54,298 bases of DNA from Bacteroidota bacterium (GTDB lineage: Bacteria; Bacteroidota; Ignavibacteria; Tepidaquicellales; Tepidaquicellaceae): assembly GCA_018266895.1 (NCBI GenBank), contig JAFDZQ010000065.1, positions 1 to 54,298 of the forward strand, written 5' to 3'. Position 1 is the first letter of the stretch, and the number at the start of each line of letters is the position of its first letter. The translations under genes and the position numbers were made by a program. The notes under the pieces are model-generated. The model made no database searches. It was not told where the DNA came from and worked only from the letters and a program-made list of their open reading frames with translations. Below are positions 1 through 8,408 of the stretch, piece after piece.

Positions 1-449
1 GAATATGCATCTCCGTCTCTTCTGTATTCGGGAACATATTCCTGTTCAGATTTATTCTGTTTGTTTTTGCTTTTATCACTCAGTCTGAAATACGGTACAG
101 GCAGTATATCCGCACCCGGAATGTCTTCAAATCTGCTTTCCAGAATCTCTATTTTGTTTTTTTTATCTGTCGGGAAAAACAACGGAAACGATCTTACTTT
201 TAAATCAGGATTGCCTTTTGCAATGCTGCTGTTTTGAGAATTGTAAAAGTCGTAGTTCTTTTTAAAATCCGGAGTAAACTCAATTTCTATAAAAGATTCA
301 TTAGACACAATTATCCTGAAATCCGGACTTATATTACCGGATTTATCATCTTTCTGACCTGAAGAGAATCGGGAAAATGTTGCTGATAAAAGCAAGATGA
401 ATGTTAAGATCAATAAAGGCTTTATACTTTTTTTATTTAAAGCAATCAT
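1..449 (-). CDS. Partial exported protein, probably N-terminus of a PorU/C25 gingipain-like T9SS protein
   Basis: The reading frame opens with ATG at 449 and runs off the window edge, so only about 149 N-terminal residues are visible. Residues 1-31 form a signal peptide (basic start, then a Leu/Ile-rich core ending near SGQ). The mature start has the pattern of C25-type propeptides in this group: a line on the observed form (FIEIEFTPDF), a PDLKVRSFPLFFP segment, then an IEILES...DILPVPYF segment. In PorU-like proteins such a propeptide precedes the cysteine peptidase domain, which here would lie outside the window. PorU removes C-terminal sorting signals in type IX secretion, which fits the T9SS substrates elsewhere in the window. 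The family call rests on pattern memory, since no catalytic residues are visible. Confidence 0.5.
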   Translation of the reverse strand, partial: MIALNKKSIKPLLILTFILLLSATFSRFSSGQKDDKSGNISPDFRIIVSNESFIEIEFTPDFKKNYDFYNSQNSSIAKGNPDLKVRSFPLFFPTDKKNKIEILESRFEDIPGADILPVPYFRLSDKSKNKQNKSEQEYVPEYRRDGDAY

Positions 450-550
450 AGGTTTTGATTTGATGAATTCGGATGAATCATATCTCACTCAACATTATTA
501 ATTTATAAAAATTCATATAAAGTTTAACAATAAATACCGCGTAAAAAATA

Positions 551-597
551 AAAATACCATTTATTAAAGATGCATAATCTTTATAAAATGGTATTTT
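551..597. terminator. Bidirectional intrinsic terminator in a 302-bp gap
   Basis: Two 21-base arms (551-571 and 577-597) pair almost perfectly around a 5-base loop, with A-rich sequence on one side and T-rich on the other. It lies downstream of rnc, which is read leftward. The rest of the 450-751 gap is very AT-rich, and nothing else is recognisable in it. Confidence 0.65.
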
Positions 598-751
598 AAA
601 AAATTTAATATTAAATAATACACAGAGAATGTTTTCTTGTTAAAAAAATCGATAAAAAAATCTCTATATATTAATCTCCTGAAGTAATTTAAATTTTTAC
701 AAATATATTGTTAGTAATTTCCAAAGTCAATGCTCAAGAAAATAAAATGCA

Positions 752-1585
752 TCAGCCTGCCATGCTTTTTCTTTTTGTTAATCCCATTTTCTCAAGTACG
801 TCAATATGATTAAGGGCATTTTTTGCCGCTTCCTGTTCAGCCTGCTTTTTTGATTTGCCTTTTCCGATGCCGAGACTTCTTTTGTTTACAAAAACCTCGA
901 CAGTGAAAAGTTTATTATGCTCAGGTCCTTCTTCTTTGATAACTGAATATTCAGGGATAAAATCAGTATGTGCCTGTACATACTCAAGGAATTTGCTTTT
1001 GTGATTTTCATCAAATTGATTCAGCCACTTGATATCAAGTTTTTTGAATATTTCCTCATTAAGAAATTCCTTTGCCGCATCATATCCGGAATCCATAAAA
1101 ACAGCGCCTATGAGTGATTCATATGCGTCTGACAATATCGTGTCGTATCCTTCTTCAATGGATTTCTTTGCAGTATACGAAGCCAGCATGAAGTTCTGCA
1201 GCCGTATATTCTTTGCCCGTTCAGCCAGGAATTTTTTATTTACTAAAATAGATCTGAATTTTGTCAGATCACCTTCTTCATTCAGAGGAAAGTTTTTAAA
1301 AAGATATTCCGCTACTACAAGGTCAAGAACTGCATCTCCCAGAAATTCAAGTCTCTCGTTTGAAATGATCCCTATTTTCAGAGGATTATTCTTCACTTTA
1401 AGAAAAGATCTGTGAGTAAGGGCAGTTATAAAATAACTTCTGTCAATAATATTGTAATGAATGGATTTCTGAAATTCCTCAAAGTTAATTTCAAAAATTT
1501 CTTTTGCGGGTTTCTCGGTTTCAGCTTTACCGGGTTTTTTGAAAAGATTAAACCTTTTGAATCTTTTTAATAATATGTCAAACAT
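752..1585 (-). CDS. rnc: Ribonuclease III
   Basis: Endonuclease that cuts double-stranded RNA in rRNA maturation and mRNA turnover. The signature NERLEFLGDAVL starts at residue 76, giving the metal-binding set E77, E80 and D84. The second acidic pair, D153 and E156, is in DAYESLIGAVFMDSG. A double-stranded RNA binding domain fills about residues 195-265, ending in the basic GKSKKQAEQEAAKNAL. At 277 residues it is about 50 longer than the E. coli enzyme, mostly through a charged N-terminal tail of about 45 residues. It starts with ATG 28 bp after fabF and is the last gene of acpP-fabF-rnc, an arrangement common in bacteria. Terminator follows at 551-597. Confidence 0.95.
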   Translation of the reverse strand: MFDILLKRFKRFNLFKKPGKAETEKPAKEIFEINFEEFQKSIHYNIIDRSYFITALTHRSFLKVKNNPLKIGIISNERLEFLGDAVLDLVVAEYLFKNFPLNEEGDLTKFRSILVNKKFLAERAKNIRLQNFMLASYTAKKSIEEGYDTILSDAYESLIGAVFMDSGYDAAKEFLNEEIFKKLDIKWLNQFDENHKSKFLEYVQAHTDFIPEYSVIKEEGPEHNKLFTVEVFVNKRSLGIGKGKSKKQAEQEAAKNALNHIDVLEKMGLTKRKSMAG

Positions 1586-1613
1586 AAGTAATTGCGGCAG
1601 ATTTCAGATAAGA

Positions 1614-2861
1614 TTATTCCTCAAATTTCTTAAATACAATTGCAGTATTATGCCCACCAAAACCTGAATTTTCTGATAAAACAGTTCTAACATCTTTTTT
1701 CATTGCAGTATTCACTACATAATTCAAATCGCATTCGGGATCCTTTTCTTCATAATTTATTGTAGGGGGAATAATTCCGTCTTTGATTGTGAGTATAGCT
1801 GCTATGGCTTCTATTGCGCCTGCGGCTCCGAGCAAATGCCCGATCATTGATTTGATGGAATGAACAGGAATCTGATAAGCTTTTTCGCCGAAAATATTCT
1901 TAATTGCAAGTGATTCATTTTTATCGTTGTAATAAGTCGAAGTACCGTGTGCGTTTATTACATCTATATCGTTAATAGTGAGACCTGAATTTTTAATGGC
2001 AAGCTTAATAGCTCTCCCCACGCCTTCTCCTTCGGGTGCAGGTTCTGTTATATGAAAAGCGTCGGCAGTCAGTCCGAATCCGGTTATTTCAGCATATATT
2101 TTCGCGCCTCTTGCCTTTGCAAATTCAAATTCTTCAAGCACCAGAGTCGCCCCGCCTTCACCCATTACAAATCCATCCCTGTTTTTTTCAAAAGGTCTTG
2201 ATGCTTTCTGAGGAGCATCGTTTCTTGTAGACAGAGCTTTCATAGCATTGAATCCCGCTACTCCCATCGGACATATAACTGCTTCAGAACCGCCTGTTAT
2301 CATAATGTCCGCATCACCTCTTTCTATGAGCATAACAGAATCCGCAATCGAATGTGCGGATGTTGTACAAGCCGAAATCGTAGCGTAGTTTGGTCCCTTG
2401 AAACCGTACTTCATTGAAATTCTTCCTGCAGCAATATCTGCAATAAGCATTGGAATAAAGAACGGGCTTACTCTGTCCGGGTTTCCGTCTCTTTTGTAAA
2501 GATTGGTCTGCTGATTATGATATGTCCACATTCCGCCGATACCTGAACCGTATACAACGCCGGCTCTTTCCAGATCAGTCTTTTCAGGGACAATACCTGA
2601 ATCCTTCATGGCTTCTTCCGTGGCAGCAAGAGCATACTGAGTAAAAGGATCCACCCTCTGGGAAAGTTTTCTGTCCATATAATTTAACGGATCAAACCCT
2701 TTCAGTTCGGCTGCGAATTTTGTATCGAAATTTGTGGTATCGAAATATGTGATATTATCCACACCGCTTTTTCCGTTAATAAGATTTGTCCAGAAATCAC
2801 TTACATTCAGACCGATAGGACTGACAACACCAATTCCCGTTACGACGACTCTTCTCTTCAT
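1614..2861 (-). CDS. fabF: 3-oxoacyl-[acyl-carrier-protein] synthase II
   Basis: Condensing enzyme that extends acyl-ACP with malonyl-ACP in cytosolic type II fatty-acid synthesis. The 415-residue length is normal. All active-site residues are visible: nucleophile Cys165 in ISACTTSAHS, His305 in NAHGTSTYYND, Lys337 and His342 in HSIKSMIGHLLGAAGA. The glycine-rich GFGGHN near the C-terminus is also present. It begins 17 bp after acpP, its acyl carrier partner, and is followed by rnc. The upstream genes that often sit in this cluster (fabH, fabD, fabG) are not in the window; plsX and rpmF are about 29 kb away on the other strand. Confidence 0.96.
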   Translation of the reverse strand: MKRRVVVTGIGVVSPIGLNVSDFWTNLINGKSGVDNITYFDTTNFDTKFAAELKGFDPLNYMDRKLSQRVDPFTQYALAATEEAMKDSGIVPEKTDLERAGVVYGSGIGGMWTYHNQQTNLYKRDGNPDRVSPFFIPMLIADIAAGRISMKYGFKGPNYATISACTTSAHSIADSVMLIERGDADIMITGGSEAVICPMGVAGFNAMKALSTRNDAPQKASRPFEKNRDGFVMGEGGATLVLEEFEFAKARGAKIYAEITGFGLTADAFHITEPAPEGEGVGRAIKLAIKNSGLTINDIDVINAHGTSTYYNDKNESLAIKNIFGEKAYQIPVHSIKSMIGHLLGAAGAIEAIAAILTIKDGIIPPTINYEEKDPECDLNYVVNTAMKKDVRTVLSENSGFGGHNTAIVFKKFEE

Positions 2862-2878
2862 TTATAATTATCCGGTTA

Positions 2879-3133
2879 TCAGTTTTCTTTGGAAGAGATC
2901 TTTTCTGAAATGTAATTTACTGCATCACTTACCTTTTGAATTTTTTCGGCATCTTCATCGGGAATCTTAATTTCGAACTCTTCTTCGAATTTCATTACAA
3001 GCTCAACGGTATCAAGAGAATCAGCTCCCAGATCATTTATAAAGGAAGCATCAGATGTTACTTTTGATTCTTCTACGCCAAGTTTATCAATTACTGCCTG
3101 TTTTACTTTTGCTTCTATTTCAGCATTTGTCAT
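2879..3133 (-). CDS. acpP: Acyl carrier protein
   Basis: Small acidic four-helix carrier (84 residues) that holds growing acyl chains on a phosphopantetheine arm. The attachment serine is Ser39 in the [12 protein letters not shown] motif. It is the first gene of acpP-fabF-rnc. A Shine-Dalgarno-like AGGAGA lies about 10 bases before the ATG. About 100 bp of AT-rich DNA separates it from the next gene upstream and probably holds the promoter, although no clean TAnnTTTG box was seen there. Confidence 0.95.
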   Translation of the reverse strand: MTNAEIEAKVKQAVIDKLGVEESKVTSDASFINDLGADSLDTVELVMKFEEEFEIKIPDEDAEKIQKVSDAVNYISEKISSKEN

Positions 3134-3237
3134 TTTAAAAATTTCTCCTGTTTAATGTATTTTTTAAAAATTTTGAATTCAATATAGTTAATAATAAAAA
3201 TTTTTTAAAGTTATTTAATTCATTTCACCAAAATAAA

Positions 3238-4707
3238 TTAAACTTTCCTTTTTTCCGCTTCATGAGCTTTTTCCAGCAGCCATTTCCTTGAATTTACTAT
3301 CTTAGTGCCGGAAATGCGTTTGCTGAGGTTTTTATCGCCTGATGTAACTGATCCGGTTTTAATTTTTATGAGTACTTTCAAAAATGAATTAAAATTACCG
3401 AACCTTTCTTTTTCCGTTTCTGATACTATTTTGTTCTTTGACAGAAAATGTGAAAAAGAATCAATCATTGATAATGCATTCTCATAGTATCCGAGTTCGT
3501 AAAAAGATTTCAGCATGAGCAGTTTGACATCATATTTATAAACAAAAAAATTAAATTTTACTTTATTTACTTCTTCAAGTGATCCGTTAAAATTCTTTTT
3601 TTCAAAAAATAAAACGGCTTTGGTATAATGATCCATATTTTCCCTCTGGCCGGGTGACAGTTCGCTTATGTGTTCCGAAAGAAATTTCTCTGCCCATTTG
3701 TAATCTTCAAGAATAATGGCTGTATAAAACATATTCCTGAAAAGATTGATCTGAAAATACTCATTGTCGGAATGAAGATATATCTTTTCCGACAGCATCT
3801 TTCTGTATATTTCCATAAGGTTATGATAAAAATCAGGTTTCCCGTTTACAGCTTTTATCAGACAAATATTTTCAAGAATTATCATTAAATTTACCCTTTC
3901 GTTTCTTGTGAAATATCCGAAATTCTCATCAACTTTTTTTCTTAATTCATAATAATATTCATCAATATCTTCATGGATGTATGACATATACATATTGTAA
4001 TAAATTGAGATAACGGGATAATATATGAAATTATTATCCTTCATGTATCCGAGAAGAGCTTCCAGATCAATGCTTTGAATTGCCTTATCAGCAAGGTTGA
4101 ACTCAAATTCAATATTCAGAACATCCTTATGAACTTTCAGTTCGTGCACAATATTCAGAATTCCGGAGAGGAAGAGACTTACAAGGTATTCGCCCTGTCT
4201 TAAAACATTCTTTCCCGTACTGATCTGTTTGTCTTTTGATATGAGAAAATCTATTCCTGCTGATTCGAGTTCGAATCTTTTCAGAAAGTAATAGATGTCA
4301 ATATTCCCCGATTCATCAAGTGTGCTTTCAGCATATCTGAAATTCCTTTTATACAGTGAATCAAGATTTCTTTCCTTGTATTCACTCAGCAGGAATTTAA
4401 GTTCATCGTATTTATTTTTTTTAAAACCGGTATATGCAAGATATTCTTCGCTGATCTTCAGCAGATCCGACAGAAGAATCCTCATCACGGTATCATTGTA
4501 ATTTTTTCCCGGGAATAACTTTCTGAAAACCTTTTCTTTTTCAATCGGGGATTCTTCGAATCCCGGATAATACTTCCGTATGATCTCAAACAGTCCTAAA
4601 GCATTTTTATTTTTATTGTGAAAAGGAGAGTGGACGAAGTCCCTGAATTTCTTTAATTCTTCGGGAGAAAATGATTTTAATATACTTATTATCTTGCTTT
4701 TTTTCAT
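3238..4707 (-). CDS. Conserved protein of unknown function, alpha-helical
   Basis: A 489-residue protein with no signal peptide and no membrane segment. The N-terminus has a recognisable pattern: a SFSPEELKKFRDFVHSPFHN segment (residues about 12-31), then YYPGF, then KVFRKLFPGKNYNDTVMR and a LLSDLLKISEEYLA helix. I recall similar N-termini in multi-copy families of Bacteroidota and Ignavibacteria, without a known function. The rest is predicted helical, rich in Tyr, Phe, Glu and Lys, like TPR-type repeat proteins, but no clear repeat unit could be defined. It stands alone between acpP and a divergent gene. It could be a scaffold or regulatory protein; this is a guess. Confidence 0.7.
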   Translation of the reverse strand: MKKSKIISILKSFSPEELKKFRDFVHSPFHNKNKNALGLFEIIRKYYPGFEESPIEKEKVFRKLFPGKNYNDTVMRILLSDLLKISEEYLAYTGFKKNKYDELKFLLSEYKERNLDSLYKRNFRYAESTLDESGNIDIYYFLKRFELESAGIDFLISKDKQISTGKNVLRQGEYLVSLFLSGILNIVHELKVHKDVLNIEFEFNLADKAIQSIDLEALLGYMKDNNFIYYPVISIYYNMYMSYIHEDIDEYYYELRKKVDENFGYFTRNERVNLMIILENICLIKAVNGKPDFYHNLMEIYRKMLSEKIYLHSDNEYFQINLFRNMFYTAIILEDYKWAEKFLSEHISELSPGQRENMDHYTKAVLFFEKKNFNGSLEEVNKVKFNFFVYKYDVKLLMLKSFYELGYYENALSMIDSFSHFLSKNKIVSETEKERFGNFNSFLKVLIKIKTGSVTSGDKNLSKRISGTKIVNSRKWLLEKAHEAEKRKV

Positions 4708-4849
4708 CTGAAGCGATGTGAAAAATTATAACAAAATAAAATTTCAATTCAATCAAATATAATGCAAATACAACTGTATTTCAATATTTATGACCGAAAT
4801 GCAGGAATTATTTTTGCAGGAGAAATTATAACAATTTAAAAAAACTTTC

Positions 4850-4881
4850 TTTGACCTTTAAAAAAGTTATTTGGATTTTTG
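4850..4881 (+). promoter_or_regulatory. Predicted Bacteroidota-type promoter for the 4916-6575 island
   Basis: A TTTG at 4850-4853 is followed, after 20 bases, by GATTTTTG at 4874-4881. This fits the Bacteroidota -33 (TTTG) and -7 (TAnnTTTG) elements with 7 of 8 bases in the -7 box and the usual spacing. The predicted start site is about 30 bases before the ATG at 4916. Confidence 0.55.
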
Positions 4882-4915
4882 TAACAGATTTTTTTACAAT
4901 TATAATTTTACTCTT

Positions 4916-5110
4916 ATGGACAGGAACAAAAGTAAAAGGAAAGTTATTGACTGCAGGGATCTGCCGGACGTTAACGGATGCACACTGAGAATTTCAGGAA
5001 AAGAAAAGGAAGTGCTTACAGCTGCAATCAGGCATTCCGTTGAAGAACACGGGCATAAATATACAGCCGAACTTAAGAAACAGTTAAAAGAACTTTTAAA
5101 AGACGAATAA
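4916..5110 (+). CDS. DUF1059 family small protein
   Basis: A 64-residue protein with the DUF1059 pattern: KVIDCRDLPDVNGCTLRISG, then a helix in KEKEVLTAAIRHSVEEHGHKY and a lysine-rich end. The ATG at 4916 is preferred over an in-frame TTG at 4871, because the 15 extra residues match nothing in the family and the predicted promoter box at 4874-4881 overlaps that stretch. The two cysteines (about residues 13 and 22) are common in the family, whose function is unknown. It is the first gene of a three-gene plus-strand group with short gaps of 46 and 24 bp. Confidence 0.8.
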   Translation: MDRNKSKRKVIDCRDLPDVNGCTLRISGKEKEVLTAAIRHSVEEHGHKYTAELKKQLKELLKDE

Positions 5111-5127
5111 TTTTTTCTAAAAATAAA

Positions 5128-5147
5128 TCCGCAATGCGGAAAAGGAG
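5128..5147 (+). promoter_or_regulatory. Small hairpin next to the ribosome binding site of the 5157 gene
   Basis: TCCGC and GCGGA (5128-5132, 5136-5140) form a 5-bp stem with an AAT loop. AAAGGAG follows directly (5141-5147), and the ATG is 9 bases further on. A hairpin of the same stem sequence precedes the Shine-Dalgarno of metK. The effect on translation is unknown. Confidence 0.4.
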
Positions 5148-5156
5148 AAAACAAAA

Positions 5157-5456
5157 ATGATACAGGTAAGAGATATTTTCTATCTGAAATTCGGAAAAGC
5201 AAAAGAAGCAAAAGAAAATCTAAAAGAGGGGCTTAATGTATTTAAGAAACTCGGTTTTGATCCCGGTAACATAATGACAGACCTGACCGGCAGATCATAC
5301 AGAATTGTGATGGAGTCAAGATTCAAAGATCTAGCCGAACTGGAAAATTTACTGAAAGCCACATTCGGAAATGCTGAATGGGGTGCATGGTACAAAAAAA
5401 TGATTCCTCTTATTGATTCTGCTGAAAGAGAGATCTTTACAATTGTTGAATTTTAA
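5157..5456 (+). CDS. Small protein, probably a dimeric alpha/beta barrel fold
   Basis: A 99-residue soluble protein. It starts with a strand (MIQVRDIFYLKFG), then a KAKEAKENLKEGLNVFKKLGF helix, strands around RSYRIVMESRF, a second helix DLAELENLLKATFG and an aromatic WGAWYKKMIPL segment, ending in IFTIVEF. This beta-alpha-beta-beta-alpha-beta order and length fit NIPSNAP-like or ABM-like dimeric ferredoxin-fold proteins. No catalytic residues can be named. It has a good AAAGGAG site and lies between the DUF1059 gene and a methyltransferase, probably in one operon. Confidence 0.6.
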   Translation: MIQVRDIFYLKFGKAKEAKENLKEGLNVFKKLGFDPGNIMTDLTGRSYRIVMESRFKDLAELENLLKATFGNAEWGAWYKKMIPLIDSAEREIFTIVEF

Positions 5457-5480
5457 TTTAATCAGGAGGTAAAAAAAGAA

Positions 5481-6575
5481 ATGGAAGAAATTAAAAACAT
5501 CCGGGAAGCAAAAGTAATTGAAACTGATCAGGTCAAAACAGAGAATTTTATCGGTAAAGTCCTGAATGAATTCGGTGCGATCGGAAGTTCGGCTCTTGTA
5601 CTTATCGGTGATAAGCTGGGATTATACAAAGCGCTTGCCGAGTATGGTCCTATGAATTCTTCCGAGCTTGCGGAAAAAACGGGAACAGTCGAAAGATATG
5701 TCCGTGAATGGCTGATAAATCAGGGAGCGGGAGGATATCTTGAATACGATCCTCTTATACTGAAATACAGTATTCCGCCTGAGCATGCTCTGGCTCTTAC
5801 AGATGAGAACAGTCCGTTCTTTGTAATGGGTGGATTTCAGATAATGACAGCTCTTGTAAAAGCTCATAACAGAATCACTGAGCTGTTCACATCCGGCAAA
5901 GGTATGGAATGGGGCGAACACGATGAGAATCTTTTTACCGGCACTGAAAGATTTTTCAAACCCGGATATATTGGTAATCTTGTAAATAACTGGATTCCCA
6001 GTCTCAATGGAGTAAAAGAAAAACTGGAAAAAGGGATAAAGGTTGCCGATGTCGGCTGCGGTCATGGTGCTTCTACAATTATCATGGCGAAAGCATTTCC
6101 CAATTCAGTTTTTTACGGATTCGACAAGCACAAGCCGTCCATTGAAACTGCAAAGAAACACGCAGATGCAGAAGGATTGTCTGAAAGAATTACTTTTGAA
6201 GTTGCAGGAGCAACAGACTTTCCCGATAATGGTTATGGTCTGATTGCTTATTTTGATTGTTTCCATGATCTGTGCAACCCTGAAGGTTCAGCAAAAAGAT
6301 CCTTTGATGTATTAGAAGACGACGGAACCGTTTTGATCGTCGAACCTATGGCAGGAGAGAAAACCGAAGAAAATTTTAATCCTGTAGGAAGGATATTCTC
6401 GGCAGCTTCGGTCTTATGCTGCACTCCAAATGCAATGTCCTGTAACGGTCATCACGCTCTTGGTACTGTTGCCTCAGAAAAAATTCTTTCTGAAACCGTA
6501 AAAGCAGGGGGGTTTACAAAATTCAGAAGAGCAACGGAAACTCCTTTTAACAGGGTATTCGAAGCAAAGAAATAA
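5481..6575 (+). CDS. Class I SAM-dependent methyltransferase with N-terminal winged-helix domain
   Basis: A 364-residue cytosolic methyltransferase of the two-domain type also seen in mycobacterial Rv2258c-like proteins. Residues about 30-100 form a winged-helix, dimerisation-type domain (ALVLIGDKLGLYKAL, then MNSSELAEKTGTVERYVREW). The Rossmann methyltransferase domain begins near residue 185 with motif I VADVGCGHGAST (residues 188-199). It is followed by the acidic YGFDKHKPS of motif II and an IAYFDCFHDLCNP segment. The substrate is unknown. A strong AGGAGGT site precedes the ATG. It is the last gene of the island, and a terminator follows. Confidence 0.8.
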   Translation: MEEIKNIREAKVIETDQVKTENFIGKVLNEFGAIGSSALVLIGDKLGLYKALAEYGPMNSSELAEKTGTVERYVREWLINQGAGGYLEYDPLILKYSIPPEHALALTDENSPFFVMGGFQIMTALVKAHNRITELFTSGKGMEWGEHDENLFTGTERFFKPGYIGNLVNNWIPSLNGVKEKLEKGIKVADVGCGHGASTIIMAKAFPNSVFYGFDKHKPSIETAKKHADAEGLSERITFEVAGATDFPDNGYGLIAYFDCFHDLCNPEGSAKRSFDVLEDDGTVLIVEPMAGEKTEENFNPVGRIFSAASVLCCTPNAMSCNGHHALGTVASEKILSETVKAGGFTKFRRATETPFNRVFEAKK

Positions 6576-6580
6576 TCATG

Positions 6581-6625
6581 AAAAAAACCGGGGTCTGCGA
6601 TAAAACAGACTCCGGAATTATTTTA
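6581..6625. terminator. Bidirectional terminator between convergent genes
   Basis: A 10-bp GC-rich stem (6588-6597 with 6606-6615, one G-T pair) has a run of A before it and T-rich sequence after it. It can stop transcription from both the methyltransferase gene and the leftward lipoprotein gene. Confidence 0.7.
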
Positions 6626-6634
6626 AAAAGAATT

Positions 6635-7276
6635 TTATTTTGCATACATTGGTCTTCTTACAATGAAATATCCTTCAAGCGGATATTTTCCGTGAATGAC
6701 GTTATTGATAATATTATCACCGTTGTCTTCCTGACGTGTGCCTGCCCACCAGGCAATGGCATATAACCTTGCGCTGATTTCTTTAAGAGATTCAAAAATG
6801 ATGACATGTCCGTTCCATATTATCAGGTCTCCGGGTCTTATTTTTTCCTGAATGGCATTATCATTGCCGGAACCGATATAAGGAAAAACATCATTGAATT
6901 TCAAAGTATCCATCAGATCATAAGTGAGAGTATTTACTTCAGGACATTTAAAACCTGCTTTATATAAAACATTCAATGCAAATATATTACATTTTGTGGA
7001 ATTGTTCAGAAGTATAAGCTGATTATTAAGCCAGTAAAGGTAAGTTGAGTCTTTAAATCTGGAGTACATAGGATTCTGTTGTTCCTCTGATGCGGTTTTG
7101 TAAATTTTTTTCATAACTTCTGAAAAGTATACGGATTCTTTTACACTTACAGTTTTATTGTCTTCTTCTGCTTCTTCGTTTTTTTCCTTTGAAGCTGAGC
7201 ATGCTGAGAATAAAACCGCCGAGATCAGACATAAGGCGTAACAGAATTTTATATACCTGTTTACTGATACAGTCAT
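6635..7276 (-). CDS. Lipoprotein with an NlpC/P60- or CHAP-like hydrolase fold
   Basis: A 213-residue protein with a lipoprotein signal: hydrophobic core, then lipobox LFSAC with Cys26. After a charged linker (residues 30-45), the domain has a cysteine in NNSTKCNIFALNVLYKAG (Cys96) and a histidine in GDLIIWNGHVIIFES (His157). That order, Cys at a helix start and His in a strand after a GDLI/V motif, is typical of NlpC/P60 and CHAP cell-wall amidases. The third catalytic residue could not be placed. The ATG is 16 bp after the mlaD-like gene, so it probably belongs to the Mla operon. A periplasmic or outer-membrane lipoprotein hydrolase is likely; the substrate is unknown. Confidence 0.6.
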   Translation of the reverse strand: MTVSVNRYIKFCYALCLISAVLFSACSASKEKNEEAEEDNKTVSVKESVYFSEVMKKIYKTASEEQQNPMYSRFKDSTYLYWLNNQLILLNNSTKCNIFALNVLYKAGFKCPEVNTLTYDLMDTLKFNDVFPYIGSGNDNAIQEKIRPGDLIIWNGHVIIFESLKEISARLYAIAWWAGTRQEDNGDNIINNVIHGKYPLEGYFIVRRPMYAK

Positions 7277-7292
7277 AATATCTCAAGTAAAT

Positions 7293-8360
7293 TTACTTCA
7301 GACTGTCTTTCTTTTCCAGAAGTATATTTCTAAGACTGTCAAGTTTCATCTGAAATTCACGAAGCTTTTCCTCTTTTTGGTTCAGATCATTTTCCTTGTT
7401 GAGAATTCTGGTCTCTCTTGTCTGCATGATCTTTTCAAAAGATGATTTATCCCAGTAACCAAGGTCTTCAAAGTACCCCTTGAAAAGGAAATTATGCTTT
7501 AACGCTTCCATATTCTGATAAAAACTGAAGGATCCCATTTCCAGATTTGCCGTAGTCTGATTTGCATTGGACAGAACCCCTTTTATATTGTTTGCAAAAA
7601 CTGTGTCAGTAAGCAAAGTACCGACCAGACTCTGACTGGAGTTAATCTTTGTGGTAATTTGAGCGATATTTCTTGTTATGGAATCAACGCTGCCCGACAG
7701 TTTTCTTATGTCTTCTGTTACAAGATCAATTGTTCTTGATGTCTGTGAAAGAATTCTGTTGACCTGTGCAGAAGAACTTGAAAAATTGTTCATAAGGGAA
7801 TCAAGATTGTCAAATACGTCACTGTTATTGACGAGTTTACCGAGAGTTCCTTCGCCGTTATTTACTTTGCTTACAATTTCAGAAAAGTCTTTTGCAATTT
7901 TCTCGGCATCTTTTGTAGATTCATTCAGATTCTTCATAATATCCCCTATAGAAATAGGCGGTATTGAATGCACTGAATCTCCGTCCTCTATGGAAGGGGA
8001 ATCAACGCTTCCGGAATTTATAGAAAGGACTTTATTGCCCACAAGTCCGTCCGAATTGATAGATGCTTCCGAATCTTTTTTAATGAATTTTTTCACATCG
8101 CTTATAATATTCATATTCACTTTTACCTTATCCGTGGCAATGATCTCTATTGATTGAATTGTCCCGACATTTATACCCGCAAACTGCACCGAATTTCCTT
8201 GTGTAAGACCGCTGACATTGGGGAAAACTGAATAAATATTAAAAGTTTTCGTGAACAGATTTTCCTTACTGCCAATATAGAAAAGGGCAATTACAAACAA
8301 TGCCAGCCCGGCTACAATAAATATTCCGAGTTTTATGTATTTCGCTTTATTGTTTCCCAT
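7293..8360 (-). CDS. MCE family (MlaD-like) lipid transport protein
   Basis: Substrate-binding part of an Mla-type phospholipid transporter between inner and outer membrane. Residues about 8-28 form a single membrane anchor (LGIFIVAGLALFVIALFYIG). The MCE domain follows at about 38-125, with the start YSVFPNVSGLTQGNSVQFAG and the NVGTIQSIEI hairpin. The remaining 230 residues are predicted helical and end in a coiled coil rich in Glu, Lys and Leu (about 310-355), which may form the hexameric tunnel or needle seen in some MCE proteins. It is encoded 48 bp after the ATPase gene, in the order permease, ATPase, MCE protein, lipoprotein. Confidence 0.88.
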   Translation of the reverse strand: MGNNKAKYIKLGIFIVAGLALFVIALFYIGSKENLFTKTFNIYSVFPNVSGLTQGNSVQFAGINVGTIQSIEIIATDKVKVNMNIISDVKKFIKKDSEASINSDGLVGNKVLSINSGSVDSPSIEDGDSVHSIPPISIGDIMKNLNESTKDAEKIAKDFSEIVSKVNNGEGTLGKLVNNSDVFDNLDSLMNNFSSSSAQVNRILSQTSRTIDLVTEDIRKLSGSVDSITRNIAQITTKINSSQSLVGTLLTDTVFANNIKGVLSNANQTTANLEMGSFSFYQNMEALKHNFLFKGYFEDLGYWDKSSFEKIMQTRETRILNKENDLNQKEEKLREFQMKLDSLRNILLEKKDSLK

Positions 8361-8408
8361 AAAAATTATTTTAGTTAAATATGAAAGTTTTATTTCATTA
8401 AACAGATT

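Noticed and set aside
4871-4915. TTG start for the DUF1059 gene
   Set aside because: It adds 15 residues not seen in the family and overlaps the predicted promoter. The ATG at 4916 was used.
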